Below, in pieces: positions 1-9,561 of a stretch of DNA of 64,000 bases. The notes under the pieces are model-generated. The model was not told the DNA's origin, did no database searches, and saw nothing but the letters and a program-made list of their open reading frames with translations. The position numbers and the translations under genes are program-made. This stretch comes from Anaerococcus marasmi (GTDB lineage: Bacteria; Bacillota; Clostridia; Tissierellales; Peptoniphilaceae), in assembly GCF_900290195.1 (NCBI RefSeq), contig NZ_OLMF01000005.1, positions 62,001 to 126,000 on the forward strand, written 5' to 3'. Numbering within the stretch: the first letter of the stretch is position 1; each line of letters starts with the position of its first letter.

Positions 1-135
1 AAGAGTGATTACAATATCTTCCTAGCTGAGGAAGAAAGAAAAGTCAGGCTTATAAGCCCTTATATTATAGAACTAGAGAAGTTCTTTACAGGATTTCTAG
101 AAAGGCAAAGTAATGATATTGATGAACTTGATTAG
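1..135 (+). CDS. C-terminal end of an unidentified gene (partial)
   Basis: The frame is open from the first base of the window to a TAG at 133-135, giving 44 residues that end in DIDELD. The composition is charged and probably helical (LAEEERKVRLI, then IIELEKFFTGF). It runs in the same direction as the RpiR-type regulator that follows and overlaps its start by 23 bp, so the two are probably co-transcribed. I recognise no family from this tail; no function is assigned. Confidence 0.5.
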   Translation, partial: KSDYNIFLAEEERKVRLISPYIIELEKFFTGFLERQSNDIDELD

Positions 136-862
136 GGAAAATTATTCTAAGCTCAATAACAATGACCTTAGAATATATTCTTATATCATTCAAAATAAAA
201 GTGAAGCTAACGAATTAAATATTAATCAAATGGCAGATAAGTTAGGTCTTAGCACAAGTTCCATAATGACTTTTACCAAAAAACTAGGACTTGATGGCTA
301 TAGCGAGCTTAAATATCTTATCAAATGGAGCGAAGAAGATAAGAATTCCGCCTTCGATGATAATGAAATAGAATATACCAAAAACGACATTAATCTAACC
401 ATGACCATGTTGACTTCCTTAAATCTAGATGGCTTATTTGAGAAGTTAGGTGAGGCGAAAGACATCTTTGTTATAGGCAATGGATACACTCAGCTAAATG
501 TAGCAGAAGAGCTTAAGAGAAACTTCTTAAATGTTGGTAAGATTGTAAATATCCTAGACCAGGACTCCGATTATGATAGATACAAGAGCCTTATTAAAGA
601 AGGAGATGTTCTTTTTGTCATATCATTTAGTGGAGAAAATGAAAAATTAATTGATTTTCTAAAATCTATCAAGGAAGATGTAACTATAGCTTCTATTACC
701 AAACTATCTAACAATACCATATCTCACTTATCTGACTACAATGTATCATTTGTAACTCACGAAGTATATGACTTCAATCAAAGGATGAAAATATCACCTA
801 TTTCACAGTTTTATGTTGTGATAGACTTTATAATTCTAAAATACTTATCTTTTCTATCTTAA
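113..862 (+). CDS. MurR/RpiR-family transcriptional regulator
   Basis: This 249-residue protein has the two-part layout of the RpiR family. An N-terminal helix-turn-helix (about residues 25-75, including INQMADKLGLSTSSIMTFTKKLG) should bind DNA. A C-terminal SIS domain (about 105-225, with IFVIGNGYTQLNVAEELKRN and VLFVISFSGENEKLIDFL) normally senses a phosphosugar. The ATG at 113 lies 7 bases after AAAGG, which favours it over an in-frame ATG at 122. The gene overlaps the end of the preceding partial gene. Its ligand and target cannot be read from the sequence. The trehalose PTS genes lie 15 kb away and are not an obvious target. Family assignment is secure; regulon is unknown. Confidence 0.85.
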   Translation: MILMNLIRENYSKLNNNDLRIYSYIIQNKSEANELNINQMADKLGLSTSSIMTFTKKLGLDGYSELKYLIKWSEEDKNSAFDDNEIEYTKNDINLTMTMLTSLNLDGLFEKLGEAKDIFVIGNGYTQLNVAEELKRNFLNVGKIVNILDQDSDYDRYKSLIKEGDVLFVISFSGENEKLIDFLKSIKEDVTIASITKLSNNTISHLSDYNVSFVTHEVYDFNQRMKISPISQFYVVIDFIILKYLSFLS

Positions 863-892
863 AATAAAAAGGGGAAATCCCCAGTCTGAGAT

Positions 893-2353
893 TTACAAAT
901 TGTAATCATCGACTAGGATTTTCCCAATTCTTTTGGCAGATTTCTGTATACATCTAGCATCGTTATTGTCAATATCGGTTCCAGATACCATCATTCCTGT
1001 TATAGAAATATTTCTAAGACAGCCGTATTTTTTGCTCAATGGATTAAGTCTTGGCCAGCTAACAGCTATAAAGTCCCCATCTTTATCTGCCATAATCATT
1101 TCTTTAGACAAAAGGCTTTCGTAGAGAGGAATTTTCTCAGAAACTTTACTTAGATTAGTCTCAATGCCCGAGCAGTTAATTACAATATCGGCATTAGCCG
1201 TCCTATCTCCCTTAAGGAAAAATTTACCATCTGATGTCTTTTCTATAGAGTGGGTATTAGTGATGATGTCAATCTTACCTTCATCGTAGGACTTAAGGAT
1301 CAGCTTCATAGATTCGTAAGGGGTCTTTCCTCCAAGAAAGATTAGGTACTTGTAATACTTATCCATAAAAATCTCCCTATCCTGAGGTCTTAGATTGTTT
1401 ACTATGTCAGCTGCAAAGACCGTAAATTGCATAAAATAATCCTCACAAAAGGCGAGGGCCTGGTCATTTTCATCGATTGCTTTTCTACTTAGATCTAGGC
1501 TATGGTCCTTGTAGGTTTCGTAGGCATATCTTAAGTCAAACCCATTTTCAGAAAAATCTTTCTCAATCCTTTTTATTAAGACATCAAGGTCTATAAATTC
1601 ATTATCGCTAAGGGCCTTTTTAATCCGAGCCTCATCTAGAGAATATTTATCATAAATATTTCCTTCATAAGGAATGTCTACTATCTTGTATTCATTATCA
1701 CCGGTAAAGAAATTGATAGGCTTAGTTAGATTCTTATTATTCATAAGATATCTAAAGACATCTGTTGATGCGGCGGAAGTACCAATTACAGCAATTGATG
1801 AATCATTATCTATATCTTTTAACTTATCCCTAAGAGGGTATGGACTTTCTATATAAGATTCTTCTCCACTAAGCTTATAGGGGTCTTGGTAAAAGCTTGC
1901 TCCACTTGCAAGGAAGATAAAATCATAAGTAGACTTCCTATAACGAGTTTTAAGCTCATAAATTTCCTTGTTATCTAGAATAGATACACCTATATCTGTA
2001 ACTTCTTCATTTATAATATTGACAAAGGGAAGATCAATATAATCTTTCGCCTTATCTTTAAGGAAGGAAGCAAAATAAACCCTAGGAGCCATCTTCTCTA
2101 TAGGATCGACCTTCTTATTATTATCTTTCATCCAATTCTTAAAATCATCCTTGTTTTCTCTTGGATAAATCATCTCGTCACTATCTACGTTGAGAAGTTT
2201 ATCTAGGCTATCATCTTCGTAAGGAAGACCTGCTGGATACTCGCTTGCTTTTTCATATACATCAATTTCTATATTATCACTTTTCTTATTGTCAATTACT
2301 GACTTGAGGAAGCTAAAGCCTGATAAGGCAAACCCTACTATAGCAATTTTCAT
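893..2353 (-). CDS. FAD/NAD(P)-binding oxidoreductase-like protein
   Basis: The 486-residue product begins MKIAIVGFALSGFSFLKS, a beta-alpha-beta dinucleotide-binding start. YPAGLPYEDDSLDKLLNVD follows, which resembles the FAD-NAD(P)-binding family that includes E. coli YdhS. A second nucleotide-binding strand is visible near SSIAVIGTSAASTDVFRYL, and the C-terminal part has DIVINCSGIETNLSK, typical of flavoprotein monooxygenase-like folds. I chose the ATG at 2353 because AAAGGAG stands 5-6 bases before it; a longer frame upstream has no ribosome site. It is transcribed divergently from rpsL. A GGGTAT motif lies about 30 bases upstream. The substrate is unknown. Confidence 0.75.
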   Translation of the reverse strand: MKIAIVGFALSGFSFLKSVIDNKKSDNIEIDVYEKASEYPAGLPYEDDSLDKLLNVDSDEMIYPRENKDDFKNWMKDNNKKVDPIEKMAPRVYFASFLKDKAKDYIDLPFVNIINEEVTDIGVSILDNKEIYELKTRYRKSTYDFIFLASGASFYQDPYKLSGEESYIESPYPLRDKLKDIDNDSSIAVIGTSAASTDVFRYLMNNKNLTKPINFFTGDNEYKIVDIPYEGNIYDKYSLDEARIKKALSDNEFIDLDVLIKRIEKDFSENGFDLRYAYETYKDHSLDLSRKAIDENDQALAFCEDYFMQFTVFAADIVNNLRPQDREIFMDKYYKYLIFLGGKTPYESMKLILKSYDEGKIDIITNTHSIEKTSDGKFFLKGDRTANADIVINCSGIETNLSKVSEKIPLYESLLSKEMIMADKDGDFIAVSWPRLNPLSKKYGCLRNISITGMMVSGTDIDNNDARCIQKSAKRIGKILVDDYNL

Positions 2354-2374
2354 ATAAACTCCTTTCAAACTTTT

Positions 2375-2390
2375 AATATAGATACCCAAA
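2375..2390 (-). promoter_or_regulatory. GGGTAT-type element upstream of the FAD protein gene
   Basis: Read on the minus strand the sequence is TTTTGGGTATCTATATTAA, about 30 bases before the start codon. It is one of seven similar elements in the window, all oriented toward the downstream gene. It may be a -10 region with a conserved GGG before it. No good -35 box is seen. Confidence 0.4.
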
Positions 2391-2414
2391 AGATTAGAAA
2401 TGTAAGTATTTTAC

Positions 2415-2443
2415 TTGACAAAAAAGGATTAGACGTGTAGAAT
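2415..2443 (+). promoter_or_regulatory. Sigma-A promoter of the str operon
   Basis: TTGACA at 2415-2420 and TAGAAT at 2438-2443 are separated by exactly 17 bases. This is a near-consensus housekeeping promoter, as expected for ribosomal protein genes, and it leaves a leader of about 50 bases before rpsL. Confidence 0.85.
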
Positions 2444-2502
2444 ATTGAAGGATTGGCATAGATTGCCAATTATTTAAATTATAAAAGAAAAGGAGGTGCA
2501 TT

Positions 2503-2910
2503 ATGCCTACAATTAATCAACTTGTTAGAAAAGGTAGAAAGAGCGAAAAATCTAAATCAGATACACCAGCTCTAGGTTACAACTACAACACACTTAAAAG
2601 TAGAATTACACCAAACCAATCACCACAAAAACGTGGAGTTTGTACATCTGTAAGAACTGTAACACCTAAAAAGCCAAACTCAGCGCTAAGAAAGATCGCC
2701 AGAGTTAGACTTACAAACGGAGCTGAAGTACTATCTTACATTCCAGGAATTGGACACAATCTTCAAGAACACAGTGTTGTATTGATCAGAGGTGGAAGAG
2801 TAAAGGACCTTCCAGGTGTTAGATACCACATCATTAGAGGTACTCTAGATACAGCAGGAGTAGACGGAAGAAAACAAGGAAGATCTAAATACGGAGCTAA
2901 AAAAGCTTAA
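2503..2910 (+). CDS. rpsL: 30S ribosomal protein S12
   Basis: S12 is part of the decoding centre of the small subunit. The 135-residue protein contains the invariant [11 protein letters not shown] loop and [13 protein letters not shown]. Both lysines linked to streptomycin resistance when altered (E. coli K43 and K88) are retained, so this copy looks wild type for that trait. It has an insert near residues 20-38 compared with E. coli, usual in Gram-positive S12. AAAGGAGG precedes the ATG. It is the first gene of the classical str order rpsL-rpsG-fusA-tuf. Confidence 0.98.
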   Translation: MPTINQLVRKGRKSEKSKSDTPALGYNYNTLKSRITPNQSPQKRGVCTSVRTVTPKKPNSALRKIARVRLTNGAEVLSYIPGIGHNLQEHSVVLIRGGRVKDLPGVRYHIIRGTLDTAGVDGRKQGRSKYGAKKA

Positions 2911-2925
2911 TATTTAGCAAAATAA

Positions 2926-2965
2926 GTGCATAATGTACCTATTTATATACAAGGTATATGTGCAC
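2926..2965 (+). promoter_or_regulatory. Hairpin between rpsL and rpsG
   Basis: GTGCA (2926-2930) pairs with TGCAC (2961-2965), and TACCT (2936-2940) pairs with AGGTA (2952-2956), giving a two-segment hairpin in the 120-base gap between rpsL and rpsG. In E. coli S7 represses the str operon by binding the equivalent spacer. A similar role here is inference. No T-run follows, so it is not a typical terminator. Confidence 0.45.
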
Positions 2966-3030
2966 ACTGACGGCAAGAATTTGTCGAGTACTCAAGATAT
3001 TACACATAATTGGTAAAGGAGGGAAGAAAA

Positions 3031-3501
3031 GTGTCAAGAAAAGGACATATACCAAAAAGAGAGGTAATGCCTGATGCTAAGTACAACGATAGAGTTGTTA
3101 CTAAGCTAATCAATAACGTAATGTTAGATGGTAAGAAAGGCCTTGCTACAAAAATAGTTTATGATGCTTTTGACATCATTGCAGAAGAAACTGGCAACGA
3201 TGCACTAGAAGTATTCTATCAAGCTATGGAAAATATAATGCCAACACTAGAAGTAAAAGCCAGAAGAATTGGTGGTGCCAACTACCAAGTACCAATGGAA
3301 GTTAGACCAGAAAGAAGACAAACACTAGCTCTTAGATGGCTCGTAAACTTCTCAAGAGCTCGTGGTGAAAAAACTATGGTGGAAAGATTATCTAAGGAAA
3401 TCCTAGATGCTTCAAACAACGCTGGTGCAGCTGTAAGAAGAAAAGAAGAAATGCACAGAGCAGCTGAAGCAAACAAAGCTTTCGCACACTATAGATACTA
3501 G
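3031..3501 (+). CDS. rpsG: 30S ribosomal protein S7
   Basis: The 156-residue product has the usual length of S7, the primary binder of the 3' domain of 16S rRNA. It starts [11 protein letters not shown] at a GTG (3031), placed 7 bases after AAAGGAGGG. A longer in-frame extension from a TTG at 3010 would run through that ribosome site and is rejected. Family sequences such as [25 protein letters not shown] are clear. It is second in the str operon. Confidence 0.97.
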   Translation: MSRKGHIPKREVMPDAKYNDRVVTKLINNVMLDGKKGLATKIVYDAFDIIAEETGNDALEVFYQAMENIMPTLEVKARRIGGANYQVPMEVRPERRQTLALRWLVNFSRARGEKTMVERLSKEILDASNNAGAAVRRKEEMHRAAEANKAFAHYRY

Positions 3502-3515
3502 AAATAGGGGGACAA

Positions 3516-5588
3516 ATGAAAAGAGAAGTCTCATTAAAGGACACCAGAAACATAGGTATCATGGCCCATATAGATGCTGGTAAAACAACTGTAACAGAAA
3601 GAATGTTATATTATACCGGTAAGATCTATAAAATAGGTGATACACATGATGGTACTGCGGTAATGGACTCTATGGACCAAGAAAAGGAACGTGGAATCAC
3701 AATCGGATCTGCAGCTACAACATGTTATTGGAATGATCACAGAATCAACATCATAGATACCCCAGGCCACGTGGACTTTACTGTAGAAGTAGAAAGATCA
3801 CTAAGGGTACTAGATGGTGCTGTTGCACTATTCGACGCTAAAAGCGGTGTAGAACCACAATCAGAAACAGTTTGGAGACAAGCTGATAAGTACGACATCC
3901 CAAGATTTTGCTTCATTAACAAAATGGATGCTACAGGTGCTGACTTCTTCATGGCTGTTGATACAATCAAAGATAAACTAAAAGCAAACGCAGTTCCAAT
4001 AGAAATTCCAATAGGTGCAGAACAACAATTCGAAGGAGTAGTTGATCTTGTAACAATGGAATCTGTAACATACAATACAGAAGACTTAGGTGCTCACCCA
4101 ATAAAGGGTGAAATCCCAGCTGAACTTGTTGAACAAGCAGAAGAATACAGAGCTAACCTACTTGAAGAGCTTTCAGAAATTGATGATAACATCATGATGA
4201 AATACCTTGAAGGAGAAGAAGTTAGTGAAGATGAGATCAATGCTGCAATAAGAAAGGGAACAATCGATAAGAAAATATTCCCATGTCTATGCGGATCAGC
4301 TTACAAGAACAAGGGTGTACAAGCGCTCCTTGATGCAATCGTAGCTTACATGCCAAGTCCAGAAGACGTTCCAGCAATCGATGGTACAGATCCTAAAGAT
4401 GATTCTATCGTACTAGAAAGAAAACCTGGAGATAACGAACCACTATCTGCACTTGCATTTAAGGTTGTAACAGACCCATACGTAGGTAAGCTAATCTATG
4501 TAAGAATCTACTCAGGTACAATTGAATCAGGTTCTTATGTATACAATGCTACAAAAGGCAAGAGAGAAAGAGTTGGACGTATCATGCAAATGCACTCCAA
4601 CAAGCAACAAGAAATAGAGACAGCATTTTCTGGAGATATCGTAGCCCTACTAGGACTAAAAGATACAACAACAGGAGATTCCCTATGTGACCAAGATAAC
4701 CCAATTATCCTTGAAAACATGGAATTCCCAGATCCAGTAATCTCAGTTGCTATCGAGCCAAAAACAAGAGCAAGTCAAGATAAGATGATCGTAGGACTTC
4801 AAAAACTTGCAGAAGAAGACCCAACCTTCCAAACAAGATCAGATGAAGAAACAGGTCAAACAATTATCTCAGGAATGGGTGAGTTACACCTTGAAGTAAT
4901 CGTAGACAGACTCTTAAGAGAATTCAAGGTAGAAGCTAATATCGGTAACCCACAAGTAGCATACAGAGAATCAATCACTAAAGAAGCAGAAGCACAAGGT
5001 AAGTTCGTTAGACAATCCGGTGGTTCAGGACAATACGGTGATGTTATTCTTCAAGTTATGCCAGGTGAAGAAGGTGCAGGAATTACATTCGAATCTAAGA
5101 TTGTCGGTGGTGCAGTACCTAAAGAATACATCAAGCCAGTTGAGGCAGGTGTAAGAGAAGCTGCAGCAAGCGGAATCCTTGGTGGCTACCCAATGGTAGA
5201 TATCCATGTAATCCTAGTAGATGGTTCTTACCACGAAGTCGACTCATCAGAAGTTGCCTTCCACGTTGCAGGAAGCATGGGCTTCAAGAACGCTGTTGAA
5301 AAAGCAGGTCCAGTTCTACTAGAACCACTTGAAAAGGTAGAAATTACAACACCAGATGAATATCTTGGAGATGTAATGGGAGATGTTTCATCAAGAAGAG
5401 GTAAGATTGATGGAATGAACCCTAAAGATGGAATTCACGTACTTGATGCATTTATTCCACTATCAGAAATGTTTGGATATGCGACAGACCTAAGAAGTAA
5501 AACTCAAGGTAGAGCGACATATTCAATGCAATTTGACCACTATGCACAAGTTCCAGAATCAGTTAAAGAACAAGTATTAGATAAATAA
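3516..5588 (+). CDS. fusA: Translation elongation factor G
   Basis: EF-G is the GTPase that drives ribosomal translocation. The 690-residue protein shows the G1 motif AHIDAGKTT (about residues 17-25), the switch region [10 protein letters not shown], the G3 motif DTPGH and the G4 motif NKMD. It then follows the full domain II-V order, with GGSGQYGDV and [14 protein letters not shown] in domains IV-V. Length and motifs are normal, with no sign of an FusB- or TetM-like variant. It starts 14 bases after rpsG behind AGGGGG. Confidence 0.98.
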   Translation: MKREVSLKDTRNIGIMAHIDAGKTTVTERMLYYTGKIYKIGDTHDGTAVMDSMDQEKERGITIGSAATTCYWNDHRINIIDTPGHVDFTVEVERSLRVLDGAVALFDAKSGVEPQSETVWRQADKYDIPRFCFINKMDATGADFFMAVDTIKDKLKANAVPIEIPIGAEQQFEGVVDLVTMESVTYNTEDLGAHPIKGEIPAELVEQAEEYRANLLEELSEIDDNIMMKYLEGEEVSEDEINAAIRKGTIDKKIFPCLCGSAYKNKGVQALLDAIVAYMPSPEDVPAIDGTDPKDDSIVLERKPGDNEPLSALAFKVVTDPYVGKLIYVRIYSGTIESGSYVYNATKGKRERVGRIMQMHSNKQQEIETAFSGDIVALLGLKDTTTGDSLCDQDNPIILENMEFPDPVISVAIEPKTRASQDKMIVGLQKLAEEDPTFQTRSDEETGQTIISGMGELHLEVIVDRLLREFKVEANIGNPQVAYRESITKEAEAQGKFVRQSGGSGQYGDVILQVMPGEEGAGITFESKIVGGAVPKEYIKPVEAGVREAAASGILGGYPMVDIHVILVDGSYHEVDSSEVAFHVAGSMGFKNAVEKAGPVLLEPLEKVEITTPDEYLGDVMGDVSSRRGKIDGMNPKDGIHVLDAFIPLSEMFGYATDLRSKTQGRATYSMQFDHYAQVPESVKEQVLDK

Positions 5589-5606
5589 TTAATATAGGAG
5601 AATATA

Positions 5607-6803
5607 ATGAGCAAACAAACATTTGAAAGAAGCAAACCACATATTAATATTGGTACAATCGGCCACGTAGACCACGGTAAAACAACAACAACAGCAGCAA
5701 TCACCCAAGCCCTAAACAAAAAATACGGTACAGGTGAATACGTAGACTACGAACACATCGATAAGGCTCCAGAAGAAAGAGAACGTGGAATCACAATCAA
5801 CACTTCTGTAGTAGAATACGAAACAGCAAACAGACACTATGCCCACATCGACGCTCCAGGCCACGCTGACTACGTTAAAAACATGATCACAGGTGCAGCA
5901 CAAATGGATGGTGCTATCATCGTAGTATCTGCAGCTGACGGTCCAATGCCACAAACAAGAGAACACATCCTACTAGCTAGACAAGTAGGCGTTCCAAAAA
6001 TCGCAGTATTCCTAAACAAAGAAGACCAAGTAGACGATCCAGAACTAATCGAACTAGTAGAAATGGAAATCAGAGACCTACTTTCAGAATACGACTTCGA
6101 CGGAGACAACGCTCCAGTAGTAGTAGGATCTGCTCTTAAATCACTAGAAGAAGGTGGAGAAGGCCCATGGTCAGATAAAATCCTTGAACTAATGGAACAA
6201 GTAGACGAATACTTCGACATCCCAGAAAGAGACAACGACCAACCATTCCTAATGCCAGTAGAAGACGTAATGACAATCTCAGGACGTGGAACAGTAGCAA
6301 CAGGAAGAGTTGAAAGAGGAACACTAAAAGTTGGTGATACAGTAGAAATCGTAGGACTAACAGAAGCTACAAAAGAAACAGTAGTAACTGGAGTAGAAAT
6401 GTTCCACAAATCCCTAGACCAAGCAGAATCTGGAGATAACGTAGGACTCCTACTAAGAGGAATCACAAGAGATCAAATCTCAAGAGGACAAGTACTAGCA
6501 AAACCAGGTAGTGTAAACCCACACACAGAATTCGAAGGCCAAGTATACGTACTAACAAAAGAAGAAGGTGGACGTCACACACCATTCTTCAGTGGATACA
6601 GACCACAATTCTTCTTTAGAACAACAGACGTAACAGGAGATATCGAACTAGAAGAAGGCGTAGAAATGGTAATGCCAGGAGACAACGCAACATTCAAGAT
6701 CACACTCCAAAAACCAATCGCTCTAGAAGAAGGACTAAGATTCGCTGTACGTGAAGGCGGAAGAACAGTTGCATCTGGAGTTGTTACAAAAATAATTAAA
6801 TAG
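5607..6803 (+). CDS. tuf: Translation elongation factor Tu
   Basis: EF-Tu delivers aminoacyl-tRNA to the ribosome. The 398-residue product has [10 protein letters not shown] (P-loop), [13 protein letters not shown] (switch I), DAPGH and NKED motifs and the usual three domains. Codon choice is strikingly uniform (GAA, ACA, AGA, GTA and CTA dominate), more so than in neighbouring genes, consistent with very high expression. It closes the str operon. Two repeat units and a terminator follow. Confidence 0.98.
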   Translation: MSKQTFERSKPHINIGTIGHVDHGKTTTTAAITQALNKKYGTGEYVDYEHIDKAPEERERGITINTSVVEYETANRHYAHIDAPGHADYVKNMITGAAQMDGAIIVVSAADGPMPQTREHILLARQVGVPKIAVFLNKEDQVDDPELIELVEMEIRDLLSEYDFDGDNAPVVVGSALKSLEEGGEGPWSDKILELMEQVDEYFDIPERDNDQPFLMPVEDVMTISGRGTVATGRVERGTLKVGDTVEIVGLTEATKETVVTGVEMFHKSLDQAESGDNVGLLLRGITRDQISRGQVLAKPGSVNPHTEFEGQVYVLTKEEGGRHTPFFSGYRPQFFFRTTDVTGDIELEEGVEMVMPGDNATFKITLQKPIALEEGLRFAVREGGRTVASGVVTKIIK

Positions 6804-6807
6804 TCCC

Positions 6808-7040
6808 AACATGTAAGGGTGGAAAATGCGAAAGCATTTTTCATTTTCGAGACGAAGCGTAGCTGAGTCCGAAAAACTAAGCGAAAAGGTCATGAAATGA
6901 CCTTTGAGAGGATAACATATTAGGGTGAAAAATGCGAAAGCATTTTTCATTTTCGAGACGAAGTCCTCAATGAGCCGGACGGGCTGATGCTGAGTCCGAA
7001 AAACTAAGATAAAAGGTCACGAAGTGCCCTTCGAGAGGAT
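6808..7040 (+). repeat. Two tandem copies of a hairpin-containing repeat after tuf
   Basis: Copy 1 covers about 6808-6912 and copy 2 about 6913-7040. Both read AAATGCGAAAGCATTTTTC, a hairpin with a GAAA loop, then TTTTCGAGACGAAG, GCTGAGTCCGAAAAACTAAG and AAAAGGTCA, and end GAGAGGAT. The second hairpin, AAAGGTCAT-GAA-ATGACCTTT in copy 1, is kept in copy 2 with changed bases and one mismatch. Copy 2 carries an insertion of about 20 bases. The unit looks like a structured, transcribed repeat rather than coding DNA. Confidence 0.7.
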
Positions 7041-7064
7041 ACTCTCTCTAATAAAATAAAAAAC

Positions 7065-7093
7065 AAAGGCAAGCTTTCGGGCTTGTCTTTTTC
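7065..7093 (+). terminator. Rho-independent terminator of the str operon
   Basis: GGCAAGC pairs with GCTTGTC (one G-U pair) around a short loop, followed by TTTTT. It lies after the tuf repeats. Confidence 0.8.
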
Positions 7094-7547
7094 TGTGGAT
7101 ACTTTCCTTATGACTTTAGCTACAAAAGTTATAACATTCAAACTTATTTTAAATCCTAGTTAAATCTTCAAATCTATCTTAAATTTCACTTTTCATAACC
7201 AACATTTTTTATTTTTTTATAGGATAAATTTTCTCCATAAATCTTTTCTATAAATAGGTCTATTTTCTCCTATATTAAATATAGAAGCAAAGTTTTCAAT
7301 AAGTCTTGTAAATTATCAAAGGTTATCTTCCGAGAAAAAACGCAATAATTCTGTGATGATTTTTTACATAAAATCTTCAAAATGTAGAGTAATAAAGCAA
7401 AAATATTCAAATTATTTAATAAAATTAGAAAGATAATTTAAAAATAAACTTATGAAAAATAATTATAGAATAAAAATATATATGAAAACCTTTTAAATAA
7501 CAGTAATAAGCACTTGGTAACAATTTCACTTGATTACTTTAATATGC
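7094..7547. other. AT-rich gap before the opp operon
   Basis: About 450 bases of very AT-rich DNA. I see no convincing gene, tRNA or hairpin here. Only the far end carries the opp promoter. Confidence 0.5.
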
Positions 7548-7576
7548 TTGCAATTTATTGTGATGTAGTATATAAT
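7548..7576 (+). promoter_or_regulatory. Sigma-A promoter of the opp operon
   Basis: TTGCAA (7548-7553) and TATAAT (7571-7576) are 17 bases apart, about 23 bases upstream of the oppB start. AAGGAGGAG follows at 7587-7595. Confidence 0.8.
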
Positions 7577-7598
7577 TATACACAACAAGGAGGAGAAA

Positions 7599-8528
7599 AT
7601 GTTTAAGTACATAATTAAAAGAATCTTACAAGCTGTGGCAGTTTTGCTTCTTGTAACTTGTATAACTTTTTTCCTGATGAAATTAGTTCCAGGATCACCA
7701 TTTGCAAGTGAAAAAATGCAATCACCAGAAGTACTAGAAGCTTTGAACAAAAAGTACGGCTTGGATGAACCTTATTTGGTTCAACTTAAGAAATTCATAG
7801 TAAATGCAGCTAAGGGAGAGTTTGGAGTATCTTTGAAGATGCAAAAAGACAGACCTGTTATTGATATTATAAAGGAGATGCTCCCAATTAGTGTAAAGCT
7901 TGGACTTATCGCTCTCTTGTGGGCGACTCTTGTAGGAGTTCCTTTGGGATCTCTAGCAGCCTATCATAGGGACGAGGGTCTGGATTCCTTCCTAAGAGTT
8001 CTAACTACTATAGGAATATCTGCACCAGGTTTTGTTGTAGCGACTCTTTTACTTTTGCTCTTTGGAGTAAAGCTAAAAGTCCTACCTACCATGGGTCTTG
8101 AAAGCCCGAAATCCTATATAATGCCTTGCTTTTCTCTAGGATTTTATCCTATGTGTTATATAGCAAGACTTTCAAGATCTTCTATGCTAGATGCTATTGG
8201 TCAATATTATATAAGGACTGCTAGAGCTAAGGGAGTTTCAGAAAGAAAAGTTTTGTTTAAGCATGCTTTAAAGAATGCTTTTATACCAGTTCTTACCTAT
8301 CTAGGACCTCTCACAGCTGGAATTATTACAGGTTCTATGGTAGTCGAGTCAGTGTTTTCTGTCCAAGGACTTGGTAGATATTTTATAAACTCAGTTCTTA
8401 ATAGAGACTATCCAATAATCATGGCGACAACTTTGTTTTTTGCCTTTATGGTAATAGTTATGAATCTCGTAGTAGATATACTCTATACCTTCATTGATCC
8501 AAGGATAGATTTGAGTAAGGGAGAATAA
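7599..8528 (+). CDS. oppB: Oligopeptide/dipeptide ABC transporter permease (OppB-like)
   Basis: This 309-residue integral membrane protein starts MFKYIIKRILQAVAVLLLVTC, the conserved first helix of OppB/DppB permeases. It has a GLIALLWATLVGVPLGSLAA segment and the cytoplasmic coupling loop YYIRTARAKGVSERKVLFKHA, the EAA-type motif that contacts the ATPase. About six membrane helices are visible. It opens a five-gene operon in the order B-C-D-F-A, with only one base between it and oppC. Substrate class (oligopeptide versus dipeptide or nickel) cannot be settled from the permease; the binding protein favours oligopeptides. Confidence 0.93.
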   Translation: MFKYIIKRILQAVAVLLLVTCITFFLMKLVPGSPFASEKMQSPEVLEALNKKYGLDEPYLVQLKKFIVNAAKGEFGVSLKMQKDRPVIDIIKEMLPISVKLGLIALLWATLVGVPLGSLAAYHRDEGLDSFLRVLTTIGISAPGFVVATLLLLLFGVKLKVLPTMGLESPKSYIMPCFSLGFYPMCYIARLSRSSMLDAIGQYYIRTARAKGVSERKVLFKHALKNAFIPVLTYLGPLTAGIITGSMVVESVFSVQGLGRYFINSVLNRDYPIIMATTLFFAFMVIVMNLVVDILYTFIDPRIDLSKGE

Positions 8529-8529
8529 T

Positions 8530-9555
8530 ATGGATAATATTTTATCTTTAAATAAAAAATTAAAATTAGAAGACTTTGACTTAAGCTCAGATGATTTCGA
8601 GCTGGCAAGTGATAGCCAAAAGGAAAATTTTATAAGTAAAGCTCCATCAACTTCCTACTTTCAAGATGCGAAGAGGAGACTAAAGGCAAACAAGGTAGCT
8701 ATGGTTTCCCTAGGATTTCTAATAATCATATTTATCTTCGCCTTCCTAGGACCACTCTTTGTCGAAGGAGATTATACGACTCAGTTTAGGGGAGATGAAA
8801 ACCTCTTTCCTTGTTTAAAATATCCTTTCGGTACAGACAAGCTAGGTAGAAATATAATGGTTCGTACTATGTATGGAACAAGAGTTTCTCTCATAGTTGG
8901 AGTCTTTGCATCTCTGATAGTTTTAATCATAGGTACGATTTACGGTTCGATTTCAGGATATTTTGGAGGAAAAGTAGATGCGGTAATGATGAGAATCCTA
9001 GATTTAATTTATTCTATACCAGATGTGTTGGTAGTAATATTATTATCTATAGGAATATCTCAACCCCTTAAATCATATGTTAACTCATCTACGTCGGAGT
9101 TTGCCAATAAGGTCGGAGTCTTAGGACCAGCCCTCATATCGATATTTATTGCCTTTGCCCTACTCTACTGGGTAGGAATGGCAAGAATTATAAGAGGACA
9201 AGTGCTAATGCTTAAGAAACAAGAGTTCGTAACAGCAGTTGAAGCCCTGGGCGGATCTAAGAGAAGGATAATAAGAAGGCACCTTTTTCCAAACTGTATA
9301 GGACAGGTCATAGTAATGACAGCCATGCAAATACCTTCTGCGATTTTCCTTGAGTCATTCTTATCATTCTTAGGAATAGGAGTTTCAGCTCCGATGACTT
9401 CTCTTGGAGCCCTTGCAGCGGATGCCTTGGGAGGAATCTACTCCTATGCTTATAGGCTAATCATTCCATCATTGATATTATCCCTTATGATTTTATCATT
9501 GAACTTGTTCGCAGATGGACTGAGAGATGCCCTAGATCCAAGGCTTAAAAAGTAG
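8530..9555 (+). CDS. oppC: Oligopeptide/dipeptide ABC transporter permease (OppC-like)
   Basis: The 341-residue partner permease has a long cytoplasmic N-terminus of about 65 residues, then a first helix (VAMVSLGFLIIIFIFAFLGP). An extracytoplasmic stretch with YPFGTDKLGRNIMVRTMYGTR, typical of OppC/DppC, follows. The EAA loop is VTAVEALGGSKRRIIRRHLFP. The extended N-terminal tail is longer than in many family members. It pairs with OppB to form the channel. Confidence 0.93.
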   Translation: MDNILSLNKKLKLEDFDLSSDDFELASDSQKENFISKAPSTSYFQDAKRRLKANKVAMVSLGFLIIIFIFAFLGPLFVEGDYTTQFRGDENLFPCLKYPFGTDKLGRNIMVRTMYGTRVSLIVGVFASLIVLIIGTIYGSISGYFGGKVDAVMMRILDLIYSIPDVLVVILLSIGISQPLKSYVNSSTSEFANKVGVLGPALISIFIAFALLYWVGMARIIRGQVLMLKKQEFVTAVEALGGSKRRIIRRHLFPNCIGQVIVMTAMQIPSAIFLESFLSFLGIGVSAPMTSLGALAADALGGIYSYAYRLIIPSLILSLMILSLNLFADGLRDALDPRLKK

Positions 9556-9561
9556 GTTATT

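Noticed and set aside
3010-3030. TTG at 3010 as the rpsG start
   Set aside because: It would place the AAAGGAGGG ribosome site inside the gene; GTG 3031 gives the normal S7 N-terminus.
3737-4075. A 112-codon minus-strand frame inside fusA
   Set aside because: Same shadow effect of biased codons; no start signals.
5870-6466. A 198-codon open frame on the minus strand inside tuf
   Set aside because: It is antisense to EF-Tu, whose biased codons (GAA, ACA, GTA) leave few stops on the other strand. No ribosome site or family match is visible.
6575-6950. Minus-strand frames starting MKNAFAF in both tuf-downstream repeats
   Set aside because: The shared start arises from the repeated AAATGCGAAAGCATTTTTC hairpin. 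The frames have no ribosome site and run into tuf antisense.
6808-7040. CRISPR array
   Set aside because: Only two units of over 100 bases, with no spacers of constant length and no cas genes. No other CRISPR-like spacing was seen in the window.
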